Shown piece by piece: positions 5,723 to 12,085 of a stretch of 15,368 nucleotides of DNA. Position 1 is the stretch's first letter; each line of letters starts with the position of its first letter. Source of the DNA: Candidatus Pacearchaeota archaeon ex4484_71 (GTDB lineage Archaea; Nanobdellota; Nanobdellia; Pacearchaeales; GW2011-AR1); the NCBI GenBank assembly GCA_002254395.1, contig NJDN01000010.1:1-15368 (forward strand). The letters run 5' to 3'. The position numbers and the translations under genes were made by a program. The notes beneath the pieces were generated by a model, which did not search any database, was not told where the DNA came from, and saw only the letters and a program-made list of their open reading frames with translations.

Positions 5723-6898
5723 TTATTTTGTTAAGCTTTTTTCTATTTCAATCAATCTCTTTATTTTAACTTCTCTCTCTTTTCCGGTGATGCCACATTT
5801 TATAAAATCTGCTCCAAATCCAACTGCAAGATCCGCAAGAATAGATTCATTGGTTTCCCCACTCCTATGTGAGAAAACAGTTTTTATATTGTTCTTTTTT
5901 GCAATCTCGCAAACTTCTTTTAATTCAATGAGAGACCCGTTTTGGTTGGGTTTTATAATCATGGCATTTATACTTTTCATTTCTATAGCTTTCTCTAATC
6001 TTTTTTTGTTTGTTACGGTTAAATCATCCCCCACTATTAATCTGTCTGGGAATTTTTTCAAGAGTTCTGAGAAACTTTCAAAATCGTTTTCTTCAAACGG
6101 ATCTTCTATGTAAAAAATTCCAAAATTTTTTATTATGTTTGATAAGTATACTCTCTGTTCGTCAATAGTTCTATCAAGTTTAGGATTGTTGTATCGATAC
6201 TTTTTTCTTCCATAGAAACTAGAAGCTGCGACATCAAGTCCAATTGGAATTTTTTGAGTAATCAAAATTTCCAAGACTTCTTTGTCATTTAAAGAGCTTC
6301 TCCAAGCATTCTCATCGTTTTTTTCGGATTTAAAAAATTCATCTTTTTGCTTTAGTAAAATTTGGAGATCTTCCTTTGCATTTTTATTTTTTTCATATGC
6401 TTCAAAAGGGGAATGACTTTTTGGAATTAATAAAAACTCTTGAAAATCCGGTTTCTTTTTGTTAACTTCCTGAGAGTGGAGCCCTCCTCCTATAGAATTT
6501 CCAACTAGCCTTGGGAATTTTTGTTTTTTGATCTTTGTTGAATCTCTGATTAGCTCCCATATTTCCTTTTTTTGTTCTTTTGCCATTGCTTTAAGTGCAG
6601 CAAACTCTAGCGCGACAAGGGTGTTCGCCCCCACTTCACTTTTTATTATGTCCTCTATCCTTCTTAGGTCTTCAAATTTGTCTATGTGCTCTTCGGAGAA
6701 GTATTCCTTAAATTTTTTTATTGTTTCAATATCTTTATCAATTGATTTTTTATATGGTTTTTTTTCATATTTTCCTTTTGATTTTCCATTGGGTGCACTT
6801 GCAGAAAACGCCCCCACATCTGTTTTTATATTAACCGAAATTGTCTCGTCTTGTCTAGAATCCTTTATTTTTTTTGCATCAACACTCTTTATAATCAT
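5723..6898 (-). CDS. eno: Enolase (phosphopyruvate hydratase), divergent
   Basis: A 391-residue protein, slightly shorter than usual. Enolase interconverts 2-phosphoglycerate and phosphoenolpyruvate. Recognisable active-site residues are H141, E154 (QEF), E196 (NDE), D222 (GLDVAASSF), E265 (YIEDPF), D291 (VGDD), K316 (IIKPNQ), H344-R345-S346 (SHRSGET) and K367 (IKCG). Two conserved loops are unusual: the DSRGNPT start reads DSRQDET, and the catalytic-glutamate loop normally GDEGGF reads NDENAW. The mobile SGAS loop reads PNGKSKG. The ATG overlaps the upstream gene's TGA (ATGA), and a TATA-like box at 6919-6928 lies 25 bases upstream inside that gene. The metal and general-base residues are present, so activity is likely. 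Confidence 0.9.
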   Translation of the reverse strand: MIIKSVDAKKIKDSRQDETISVNIKTDVGAFSASAPNGKSKGKYEKKPYKKSIDKDIETIKKFKEYFSEEHIDKFEDLRRIEDIIKSEVGANTLVALEFAALKAMAKEQKKEIWELIRDSTKIKKQKFPRLVGNSIGGGLHSQEVNKKKPDFQEFLLIPKSHSPFEAYEKNKNAKEDLQILLKQKDEFFKSEKNDENAWRSSLNDKEVLEILITQKIPIGLDVAASSFYGRKKYRYNNPKLDRTIDEQRVYLSNIIKNFGIFYIEDPFEENDFESFSELLKKFPDRLIVGDDLTVTNKKRLEKAIEMKSINAMIIKPNQNGSLIELKEVCEIAKKNNIKTVFSHRSGETNESILADLAVGFGADFIKCGITGKEREVKIKRLIEIEKSLTK

Positions 6899-7593
6899 GT
6901 CTTAGAAAGATTTTTTTTCTTTATAAGGTTTTGTTTGAAAAATTTCCCTCCAACAAATCTCTGGCGAAGTTTTATAAATTCGTAGAAAGCTTCATTTTTT
7001 CCTTTGAGGGGTTTTTGTAGAACCTCTTTTACATCTCCAATGTCTATGCCTCCTGAAAGATACCCTTGATACATCTTTTCCCCAATGAGGTATCCTTGTT
7101 GATGAATTAGATGCTCATATTCTCCCATAATTGCAATATATCTTATGTGTCTTAAGACACCTTCAAGAGATTTTTTGAATAGGAAGTTGTCCTTTTTATA
7201 TTGTGATCTTCTCTTTGGGTCTATTAATTTTGAGCAAAAGAATCCTATTGCCTCCCTTACTACTCCCATTCCAAAGTGTTCTAACGAAAGAGGAACCTCT
7301 TTAATGTGCCTTTTATGCAAGAATTGGTGATGTATGAAATGTCCCACTTCCTCTCCTAAGACGCCCTCATCTTTTGTGGCGGTAAAAATTACGTTATACT
7401 TTGGAAAGAATAAAGCGGTTTTTTTCAAACTAAAATCTAGTCTAATTGGCAATCCCACCTCATAAGGATTAAAATTTCTTCCCACATAATACACTTCTGG
7501 AAGGCTTTTTAAATCCAAATCAAATTCGTCTTCCAATTCAAACAAAATTTCATAAGTCTTTTCCTCAAGCTTTTTTTGAAGCAGGCTGGTCAT
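6895..7593 (-). CDS. Zincin-like protein, metallopeptidase-like motif with altered first histidine
   Basis: A 232-residue protein of no family I can name. Residues 79-96 read LGEEVGHFIHHQFLHKRH, which resembles the HExxH zinc-binding helix of metallopeptidases but starts GEE rather than HE. H85, H88, H89 and H93 remain, and a second helix with VREAIGFFCSKLI carries E114, the place where a gluzincin third ligand would sit. The preceding strand (ALFFPKYNVIFTA) fits the zincin edge strand. There is no signal peptide. It has its own TATA-like box at 7614-7624 and its stop overlaps the enolase start (ATGA), so it is translationally linked to enolase. Metal binding and peptidase activity are unproven. 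Confidence 0.6.
   Translation of the reverse strand: MTSLLQKKLEEKTYEILFELEDEFDLDLKSLPEVYYVGRNFNPYEVGLPIRLDFSLKKTALFFPKYNVIFTATKDEGVLGEEVGHFIHHQFLHKRHIKEVPLSLEHFGMGVVREAIGFFCSKLIDPKRRSQYKKDNFLFKKSLEGVLRHIRYIAIMGEYEHLIHQQGYLIGEKMYQGYLSGGIDIGDVKEVLQKPLKGKNEAFYEFIKLRQRFVGGKFFKQNLIKKKNLSKT
6919..6928 (-). promoter_or_regulatory. TATA-like box before enolase, inside the upstream gene
   Basis: The minus strand reads CCTTATAAAG, centred 25 bases before the enolase ATG. It suggests enolase can be transcribed separately from the zincin-like gene. Confidence 0.45.
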
Positions 7594-7613
7594 GCAAGGG
7601 GAAATGGATTAAA

Positions 7614-7624
7614 AGTATAAAAAG
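7614..7624 (-). promoter_or_regulatory. TATA-like box before the zincin-like gene
   Basis: The minus strand reads CTTTTTATACT, centred about 26 bases before the ATG at 7593. Upstream of it, at 7631-7640, lies the near-palindrome TTCCGCAGAA, a possible but unproven operator. Confidence 0.45.
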
Positions 7625-7658
7625 AAAATTGTTCCGCAGAAGATATTTTACAGCTTTC

Positions 7659-8030
7659 TTATTCTATCTCTGACTCTGTGGTTTCTTCATCTCTTTCTTC
7701 TGCAGGGTTTGCGAGTTCCATTATTTCTCCTTCTTCTTCTATTTCTTTTTCTTCTTTTTCCTCGTTCTCTATTTTATCTTCATCACTCGCTCTTCTCGAT
7801 TTCGCTCTCTTGAGCTTCTCTTCCTTTTTCTCAGGTAAAGGTTTCTTAACAGAAATTGGAAGCACGTCGGAATTAAGTTCTATTTCTGCAATTTTAAGAG
7901 CATCAAACTTTATTTTTTCCAAATCTTCCGGACTAATTTTTATTAAAAGGGGAGCATTCATTGCAATCTGCAACGCTCTAGCTCCAAGAATTCTTGCACG
8001 TTCATATTTTGTAAATTTTTCTTCTTGCAT
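7659..8030 (-). CDS. rpoK: RNA polymerase subunit K (Rpb6/omega homologue) with acidic C-terminal tail
   Basis: A 123-residue protein. Residues 5-33 (KFTKYERARILGARALQIAM then NAPLLIKI) and the end of the core (AEIELNSDVLPISVKKPLP, to about residue 66) are diagnostic of RpoK, which stabilises assembly of archaeal RNA polymerase. The usual MGAP of the core reads MNAP. Archaeal RpoK is commonly about 60 residues, so residues 67-123 are an extra tail: first basic (KRAKSRRAS), then strongly acidic with runs of glutamate. It starts 17 bases after the rrp42 stop, and an AT-rich TATA-like stretch near 8051-8061 could also start a transcript at the ATG. Confidence 0.92.
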   Translation of the reverse strand: MQEEKFTKYERARILGARALQIAMNAPLLIKISPEDLEKIKFDALKIAEIELNSDVLPISVKKPLPEKKEEKLKRAKSRRASDEDKIENEEKEEKEIEEEGEIMELANPAEERDEETTESEIE

Positions 8031-8047
8031 TTTTGTCTTATCACTCT

Positions 8048-8854
8048 TTAATCTAAATATTTTTCTATTTCTTTTCTCACGTTTTTTGAAACCTTCTCTG
8101 CAAGGTCTATGGCCTCTTTCATTTTCTCTAAATCTATGCTTCCACTTTCCCCTTTCTGCACAGATGAAATTATCTCTCCAGAGATCCCGAAAGTTATCCT
8201 TGCGTCACTAACATCTTCTTCTTCTCTTGTAGGGTCTACTAAAAAGTTGTCCCCTAACTTATGAACTGTGATTGAGATAGGGGGTTCGCTTAGCGGAATT
8301 TTCTCGGTTGCTTCCTTCTCATAATCTATTTTGTCTTCTTCAATGTCATAATGAGGGATTCTTGCACTTTTAAGTGCGATTATTGCTCCGAGCATACCTG
8401 CATCTAATAGGTTTCCATCCTCGTTTAAAGAGTAAATATCTACGAAAATATTCCAAACTTTTTCTCCTTCTTTTATGCATAGTTTTTTGAAATCAATAAA
8501 TCCACTTTCTCTAAGTCCTCTATCTATAACTCTTCCGAGCTCTATGGCTGGAAACTTTGGTGGACCGCTTTCAAATCTTTCGGAACTTATTGGTAAAAGG
8601 TCTGCTGTAGTCATGAGGACTCCTTCATCCGGAGAATCCGCGTATGGCTCTACAACTTTCATTTTTACACCCACTAAAACTTCTGATTTTCCAAGTTTTA
8701 CTCTTACAGATCCTTCTGCTTTTTTTGAGATATCTTTCTCAATTTTTATTTCTCTGAATTGGTCAGGGGTCCTACCATCAAATCTTTTTCCCTCTTCCAA
8801 ATAAGCCTTTATTCTGTCTCCTGTTATCTTTGGAGTAAAGTTTTCCTCATTCAT
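8048..8854 (-). CDS. rrp42: Exosome complex component Rrp42
   Basis: A 268-residue RNase PH-fold protein, the non-catalytic partner that forms the hexameric exosome ring with Rrp41. Family features are the start KRFDGRTPDQFREIKIEK, a GKSEVLVGVKMKV strand, the SSERFESGPPKFPAIELGRV segment, VWNIFVDIYSLNEDGNLLDA, and an ITVHKLGDNFLVDPTREEED stretch near residues 195-215. The ATG at 8854 lies 11 bases after a strong Shine-Dalgarno sequence (AAGGAGGC at 8866-8873) in the end of rrp41, and the two genes overlap by eight bases. Confidence 0.95.
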   Translation of the reverse strand: MNEENFTPKITGDRIKAYLEEGKRFDGRTPDQFREIKIEKDISKKAEGSVRVKLGKSEVLVGVKMKVVEPYADSPDEGVLMTTADLLPISSERFESGPPKFPAIELGRVIDRGLRESGFIDFKKLCIKEGEKVWNIFVDIYSLNEDGNLLDAGMLGAIIALKSARIPHYDIEEDKIDYEKEATEKIPLSEPPISITVHKLGDNFLVDPTREEEDVSDARITFGISGEIISSVQKGESGSIDLEKMKEAIDLAEKVSKNVRKEIEKYLD

Positions 8855-9551
8855 TTTTTTCTATTGCCTCCTTCAACGCTTTCTTTTGAATTTCATACAC
8901 CTCTGCACAAGCTTTTCGAGACAAATCTATTGCTTCTTTGAGCTGAGAAGGGCTTATTTTTCCGTCAAGTTGCAAATGTGTTATTTTTCCATCCTTTGTC
9001 ATAGACAATGGAATATCTGTTGGACCTTCTCCTTCTTCCCAATCTTCTTCTTCCTTAGTCAGATCAACAACTATTGTTCTATCTAGCTTGCCCATTGCGA
9101 CGCTTGTTACAAGGTCTTTCATAGGAAGTCCTGCCTGGGCCAAGGCCATGGAAGCAGCGTTTATTCCCGCACATCTTGTTCCTGCATCTGCTTGGGTAAT
9201 ATGTATATGAACATCCACAACCATATTTGGAAATTTGCTTAGGTCTAAAACAGGGTCTAGAGCCCACTCGGTAATTTTTCCTATTTCAGTACTTCTTCTA
9301 TTCAATCCAGGCCTTATTCTATCTGAAACTGAGAAGCTAAGCATGTTATAAGTGCATCTTAATTTCCCTTTTGAGGGATCTTGTTGGTGTTGGGGATGCA
9401 TCTTTTTAGGGCCGTAAACAGCAGCGATAGCGACAGTGTCCCCCGATCTATACATCGCAGACCCGTCTGCGTTTGGAATTATTCCCACTTTTGCCTCTAT
9501 CGGTCTTAATTCATCATTCTTTCTTCCGTCAGGTCTTTTGAATTCACTCAT
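8847..9551 (-). CDS. rrp41: Exosome complex component Rrp41 (catalytic RNase PH-like subunit)
   Basis: A 234-residue phosphorolytic 3'-5' exoribonuclease subunit. Seen are FKRPDGRKNDELRPI (4-18), the RNA/phosphate-binding DRIRPGLNRRSTEIGK (77-92), QADAGTRCAGINAASMALA (120-138) and the acidic KEEEDWEEGEGPTDIPL stretch (166-182), where the catalytic aspartates (probably D170 and D179) lie. The ATG at 9551 overlaps the rrp4 stop as ATGA and follows a Shine-Dalgarno-like AAGGAGAG at 9558-9565. An in-frame ATG seven codons upstream is less likely because the Shine-Dalgarno would fall inside the gene. Confidence 0.95.
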   Translation of the reverse strand: MSEFKRPDGRKNDELRPIEAKVGIIPNADGSAMYRSGDTVAIAAVYGPKKMHPQHQQDPSKGKLRCTYNMLSFSVSDRIRPGLNRRSTEIGKITEWALDPVLDLSKFPNMVVDVHIHITQADAGTRCAGINAASMALAQAGLPMKDLVTSVAMGKLDRTIVVDLTKEEEDWEEGEGPTDIPLSMTKDGKITHLQLDGKISPSQLKEAIDLSRKACAEVYEIQKKALKEAIEKNE

Positions 9552-10219
9552 TTTTTTCTCTCCTTGAACCATTTTGCAACTTCATCAGTTAATCCGGAAA
9601 CAAAAGATTTTTCCGTGATGAACTCTATAGCTTCTCTTGCAAGAATTTCGTTTTCTATTTTGTCTCCCTTAACCAATATTTTTCCATTTTGTCCCACTGT
9701 TATGTTGCAACCAGTTTCTTCTTTTATTAATTTTATCATACTTCCTTCCTTTCCTATTATTCGGGGTACTTTGTGTGAGTTCACGTCAAAGACTATCCCT
9801 TCCTCTATTTTTCCTAGGCCTCTCCCTTTTATTGTTAAATCGATTCCTCTCTTGTTTGAGGAGGTTATTTTTGCAACGACCATGTCTTTTATATCCATTA
9901 CTTCTTCAAGACCATCTTTATTCACATATCTTGGAACTTCAACTAAACTTAAGAATCCATTTTGGGCAGTTCCTATATTTATAACCCATCCGTTGAATGT
10001 CAATAATTCTACTGTTCCAATCACAACGTTTCCTCTTCTAGGCTCATAAACTCCTGAAAGTGCGATGACTTTTACTAGGTTGTTGGATTCCTCCGCTAAA
10101 CCATATTTCAAAGATATTATCTTGTTATCCTTTTTTTCTGTACCTTCTCCAGGAAGATACTCTTCCCCCTCAAAAATAACTTCTCCTGGGACAACTACTT
10201 TTCTTTGTTTATCGCTCAT
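9548..10219 (-). CDS. rrp4: Exosome complex component Rrp4 (S1/KH RNA-binding cap subunit)
   Basis: A 223-residue cap subunit that binds the top of the Rrp41-Rrp42 ring and guides RNA into it. The N-terminal domain begins RKVVVPGEVI; the S1 domain spans about 60-135 (RRGNVVIGTVELLTFNGWVI, then DMVVAKITSSNKRGIDLTIK); the KH domain spans about 143-205 with the G-x-x-G loop GKEG at 156-159. Length is normal. A Shine-Dalgarno AGGAG at 10227-10231 lies seven bases before the ATG at 10219. The gene is followed directly by rrp41 with overlapping stop and start codons. Confidence 0.95.
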   Translation of the reverse strand: MSDKQRKVVVPGEVIFEGEEYLPGEGTEKKDNKIISLKYGLAEESNNLVKVIALSGVYEPRRGNVVIGTVELLTFNGWVINIGTAQNGFLSLVEVPRYVNKDGLEEVMDIKDMVVAKITSSNKRGIDLTIKGRGLGKIEEGIVFDVNSHKVPRIIGKEGSMIKLIKEETGCNITVGQNGKILVKGDKIENEILAREAIEFITEKSFVSGLTDEVAKWFKERKK

Positions 10220-10226
10220 TCTAATT

Positions 10227-10231
10227 CTCCT
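10227..10231 (-). promoter_or_regulatory. Ribosome binding site of rrp4
   Basis: AGGAG on the minus strand, seven bases before the ATG. It contrasts with the leaderless starts elsewhere in the window and fits an operon-internal gene. It also lies within a 13-codon reading frame that fills the SBDS-rrp4 gap. Confidence 0.6.
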
Positions 10232-10256
10232 GAAATATAGTTTTTAAGTGTTTCCA

Positions 10257-10676
10257 TTATTCTTCTTTAATTTCTTCAGCAATCGCGCTTCCGTGTGTTA
10301 CTCCATTAAGTTTATCATAAAAATCAATTATAATTCCTGCAGGAACTTTCACAACAACTTCTAAATCTCCATTATCTTTCCAATTTTCTGTCTCCTTATA
10401 TGGGCTCACTACCCCATATGCTTTTCCAGTTTGGATTGCAGGGATTGTTATCCTTATTTTCTTTGTTTCTATTTTTATGGGAATTATTTTGTTTATTTGC
10501 TCGAGAATTTCATTAACTTGGTTTTCTAGAGGGACATTTTTTATGTTCACATGCGCCTCTTCTAATGCTATTTTTATCCTTTCTGGAGAATGAGGGTTGC
10601 CCGTTTGAGGGTTTATAGAGTTTGTTGCAAGAAAATCAACAACTTGCTTAATTTTTTTCTCGAATTTCTCCCTGCT
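10257..10676 (-). pseudogene. SBDS ribosome maturation protein, C-terminal part out of frame
   Basis: Reading the complement from a stop at 10677-10679 gives SREKFEKKIKQVVDFLATNS, then INPQTGNPHSPERIKIALEE, then the last domain with IPAIQTGKAYGVVSPYKE and VVVKVPAGIIIDFYDKLNG. These are domains II and III of SBDS, the factor that helps release the anti-association factor aIF6 from the 50S subunit. The part is in a different frame from the N-terminal fragment, so the family sequence is split. A GTG at 10550 could restart translation but would drop most of domain II. The stop is followed directly by a 13-codon frame and then rrp4. Confidence 0.85.
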
Positions 10677-10899
10677 TTACAATTATTTTTGTTATCTCTG
10701 AAGGGTCCGTAGTCCCAAAAGCCACTTCCAAATCGTTGTTTCCTGATTTGAAGCCTTTTTTAGCATCTGAAAATATAAAATCCCCTTCTGCCTGGATAAA
10801 ATCTGATTCTCCTTTTTTGAATTTTAAGGCTTCGTCCATGTCCACTATAACCTCAAAATTCATTCCGTTTTTCTTTATTCTTGCAGTGGTGTTTGTCAT
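10648..10899 (-). CDS. SBDS ribosome maturation protein, N-terminal fragment (gene broken by frame disruption)
   Basis: An 83-codon frame starting MTNTTARIKKNGMNFEVIVD, the FYSH domain of SBDS: DMDEALKFKKGESD, then a DAKKGFKSGNNDLEVAFGTT segment and SEITKIIVKQGEI. The family match ends at KQGEI (codons down to 10663); after that come only REKN and a stop, while the rest of SBDS continues in another frame from 10676. The ATG overlaps the psmA stop (ATGA), the normal archaeal arrangement. The same bases at 10663-10676 encode the end of this match and the start of the next. Either the gene is genuinely inactivated, the assembly lost bases, or recoding occurs. Confidence 0.85.
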   Translation of the reverse strand: MTNTTARIKKNGMNFEVIVDMDEALKFKKGESDFIQAEGDFIFSDAKKGFKSGNNDLEVAFGTTDPSEITKIIVKQGEIREKN

Positions 10900-11618
10900 T
10901 TTATGTTTTCAATTTGAGAACTTTCTAATTTTTGAATTTCTTCCCCGTCTTTTTTCAGATAAAATAGCTGAAAGTGCTTTATATTAAATTTATTCCCCTT
11001 TATTTCTTTAAAAATGTCTAAAGCCAATTTCACACCCTTTTTTATTGTGATATCTCTTTTGTATTTCTCTTTTAGTTTTTCCTTTATCCTTTCGTCGTTT
11101 TCTCCGATGGCATTGGCATAGTATTCAAAGTAGTTCCCTGTGACATAACTAGTGTATAGTTGTGGCTTCCCGTTGTAAATCCCTCCAATCATGAGAGAAA
11201 CTCCAAATGGTCTTGCGCCCCCATATTGGCTGAATTGTTGTTTAACATTGCATATCTCTTTTACGATTGTTTCAATTTCTATAGGACCATCATATGTAAT
11301 TCTATGTTGTTGAGCTAAGATCTGAGCTTTGTCTATTAGAACTCTTGCGTCAGATACGATTCCTGCTATGCTTGAGAAAAGGTGATTGTCTATTTCGTAA
11401 ATTTTGCTGGCAGAACCTGGAACGACTAGTTGGTCTTCGTTTCTTTTATCTGAGATTATAAAAACACCATCTGAGCAGACCATTCCTATGCTTGAGCTTC
11501 CAAGTCTAACTGCTTTCTCTGCATATTCCACCTGCAAAAGGTGACCTTCAGGGGTAAACATTGTTGCAGTTCTATCATACCCCATCTGTTGATGCTGCAT
11601 ATCTATTGGCATGTCCAT
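10896..11618 (-). CDS. psmA: Proteasome subunit alpha
   Basis: A 240-residue protein forming the outer rings of the 20S proteasome and its gate. The N-terminus has the gating YDR motif followed by TATMFTPEGHLLQVEYAEKA, the signature of alpha subunits; RPFGVSLMIGG and the YYANAIGENDERIKEKL helix fit the rest. Starts at GTG 11624, ATG 11618, ATG 11612 and ATG 11600 (MQHQQMGYDR, like other archaeal PsmA) are possible. I chose 11618 because a TATA-like box at 11637-11649 is about 25 bases upstream. Its stop overlaps the SBDS start. The catalytic beta subunit is not in this window. Confidence 0.93.
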   Translation of the reverse strand: MDMPIDMQHQQMGYDRTATMFTPEGHLLQVEYAEKAVRLGSSSIGMVCSDGVFIISDKRNEDQLVVPGSASKIYEIDNHLFSSIAGIVSDARVLIDKAQILAQQHRITYDGPIEIETIVKEICNVKQQFSQYGGARPFGVSLMIGGIYNGKPQLYTSYVTGNYFEYYANAIGENDERIKEKLKEKYKRDITIKKGVKLALDIFKEIKGNKFNIKHFQLFYLKKDGEEIQKLESSQIENIK

Positions 11619-11636
11619 TTTCACTCTGGTGAGAAT

Positions 11637-11649
11637 TTAATAATAAATC
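11637..11649 (-). promoter_or_regulatory. TATA-like box before psmA
   Basis: The minus strand reads ATTTATTATTAAA, about 25 bases before the ATG at 11618. A second AT-rich candidate (CTTAAAAAG) lies near 11689-11697 and would give a leader of roughly 50 bases. Confidence 0.35.
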
Positions 11650-11706
11650 TTCCTGTCCCACTATTATACATCCTAGACACCTCATTCCTTTTTAAGTTTT
11701 TTGGAG

Positions 11707-11734
11707 ACGTTTTTTGCCGTGCCGGACGGGACGT
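11707..11734. repeat. GC-rich nested inverted repeat between pop5 and psmA
   Basis: The sequence holds ACGT, TTTTTG, CCGT, GCCGG, ACGG, G, ACGT in order, so CCGT pairs with ACGG around a five-base loop and the two ACGT words pair outside it with an uneven internal loop. It is the most GC-rich non-coding run I noticed in an AT-rich window. It starts just after the pop5 stop and could be a 3' stem of that transcript; no U-tract follows it on the minus strand. Confidence 0.35.
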
Positions 11735-11735
11735 T

Positions 11736-12026
11736 TCAACTTTTTTTCTTGGGTTTTTTTAGACCTTTTAGAGTACCCAAAACTCTCAGTACTTCTATTT
11801 TTTCTGGCCATACAGAAAGCGCTGCCTTCACATAATCTAAGCTGCTTCTGTTTATTGAGATTATTGCGCTTTCAGAATTTGTCTTTATAAAAAGAGGAGA
11901 AGATTTTGCCAATCCTAATGTTCCTAGGAATTCTTTTATCGCTTTTGGCACATTTTTATCTAAGTCTTTTCCTTTTAGTAAAAGATATCTTTTTCTTTCT
12001 CGCATTGAAGGTTTAAGAGACTTCAT
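11736..12026 (-). CDS. rnp2: Ribonuclease P protein component 2 (Pop5)
   Basis: A 96-residue protein of the Pop5 family, which pairs with Rpp30 to support the catalytic RNA of archaeal RNase P in tRNA 5' processing. Evidence is the basic start KPSMRERKRYLLLK, the FLGTLGLAKSSPLFIK segment, the central strand SAIISINRSSLDYVKAALSV, and the IEVLRVLGTLKGLKK end. It is at the short end for the family. Its place just upstream of psmA, SBDS and the exosome genes is the classic archaeal order. A perfect TATA-like TTTAAATA at 12049-12056 on the minus strand puts the transcript start at the ATG. Confidence 0.88.
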   Translation of the reverse strand: MKSLKPSMRERKRYLLLKGKDLDKNVPKAIKEFLGTLGLAKSSPLFIKTNSESAIISINRSSLDYVKAALSVWPEKIEVLRVLGTLKGLKKPKKKS

Positions 12027-12047
12027 ACAATCAGCAAGGAAGAAACC

Positions 12048-12060
12048 TATTTAAACTTAT
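12048..12060. promoter_or_regulatory. Shared TATA-like element between pop5 and the exchanger gene
   Basis: TATTTAAACTTAT contains the self-complementary core TTTAAA. On the minus strand it reads TTTAAATA 27 bases before the pop5 ATG; on the plus strand TTTAAACT is about 32 bases before the exchanger's TTG. No other good TATA-like box lies in this 59-base gap, so both genes may depend on it. Confidence 0.45.
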
Positions 12061-12085
12061 TTTCATTTGGAGAAAAAAGATAGAT

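Noticed and set aside
7678..8211. Long plus-strand serine/phenylalanine-rich frame opposite rpoK and rrp42
   Set aside because: It is the complement of the lysine/glutamate-rich codons of rpoK; its low-complexity composition is explained by that.
9079..9267. Minus-strand 62-codon frame within rrp41
   Set aside because: It overlaps the catalytic-domain sequence of rrp41 in another frame and has no start signal or recognisable product.
9552..9572. Upstream ATG for rrp41 at 9572
   Set aside because: The Shine-Dalgarno at 9558-9565 and the ATGA overlap with rrp4 favour the ATG at 9551, which also gives the normal family N-terminus.
10652..10658. Run of seven As in the SBDS mRNA as a programmed frameshift or simple homopolymer error
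   Set aside because: A one-base slip here would restore the frame but leave the protein about six residues short between two conserved motifs; loss of one copy of a short direct repeat explains both facts better. It is not fully excluded.
11625..11735. A tRNA or C/D-box RNA between pop5 and psmA
   Set aside because: I could not find a cloverleaf, a TTCRA loop, or paired C and D boxes in this 111-base gap.
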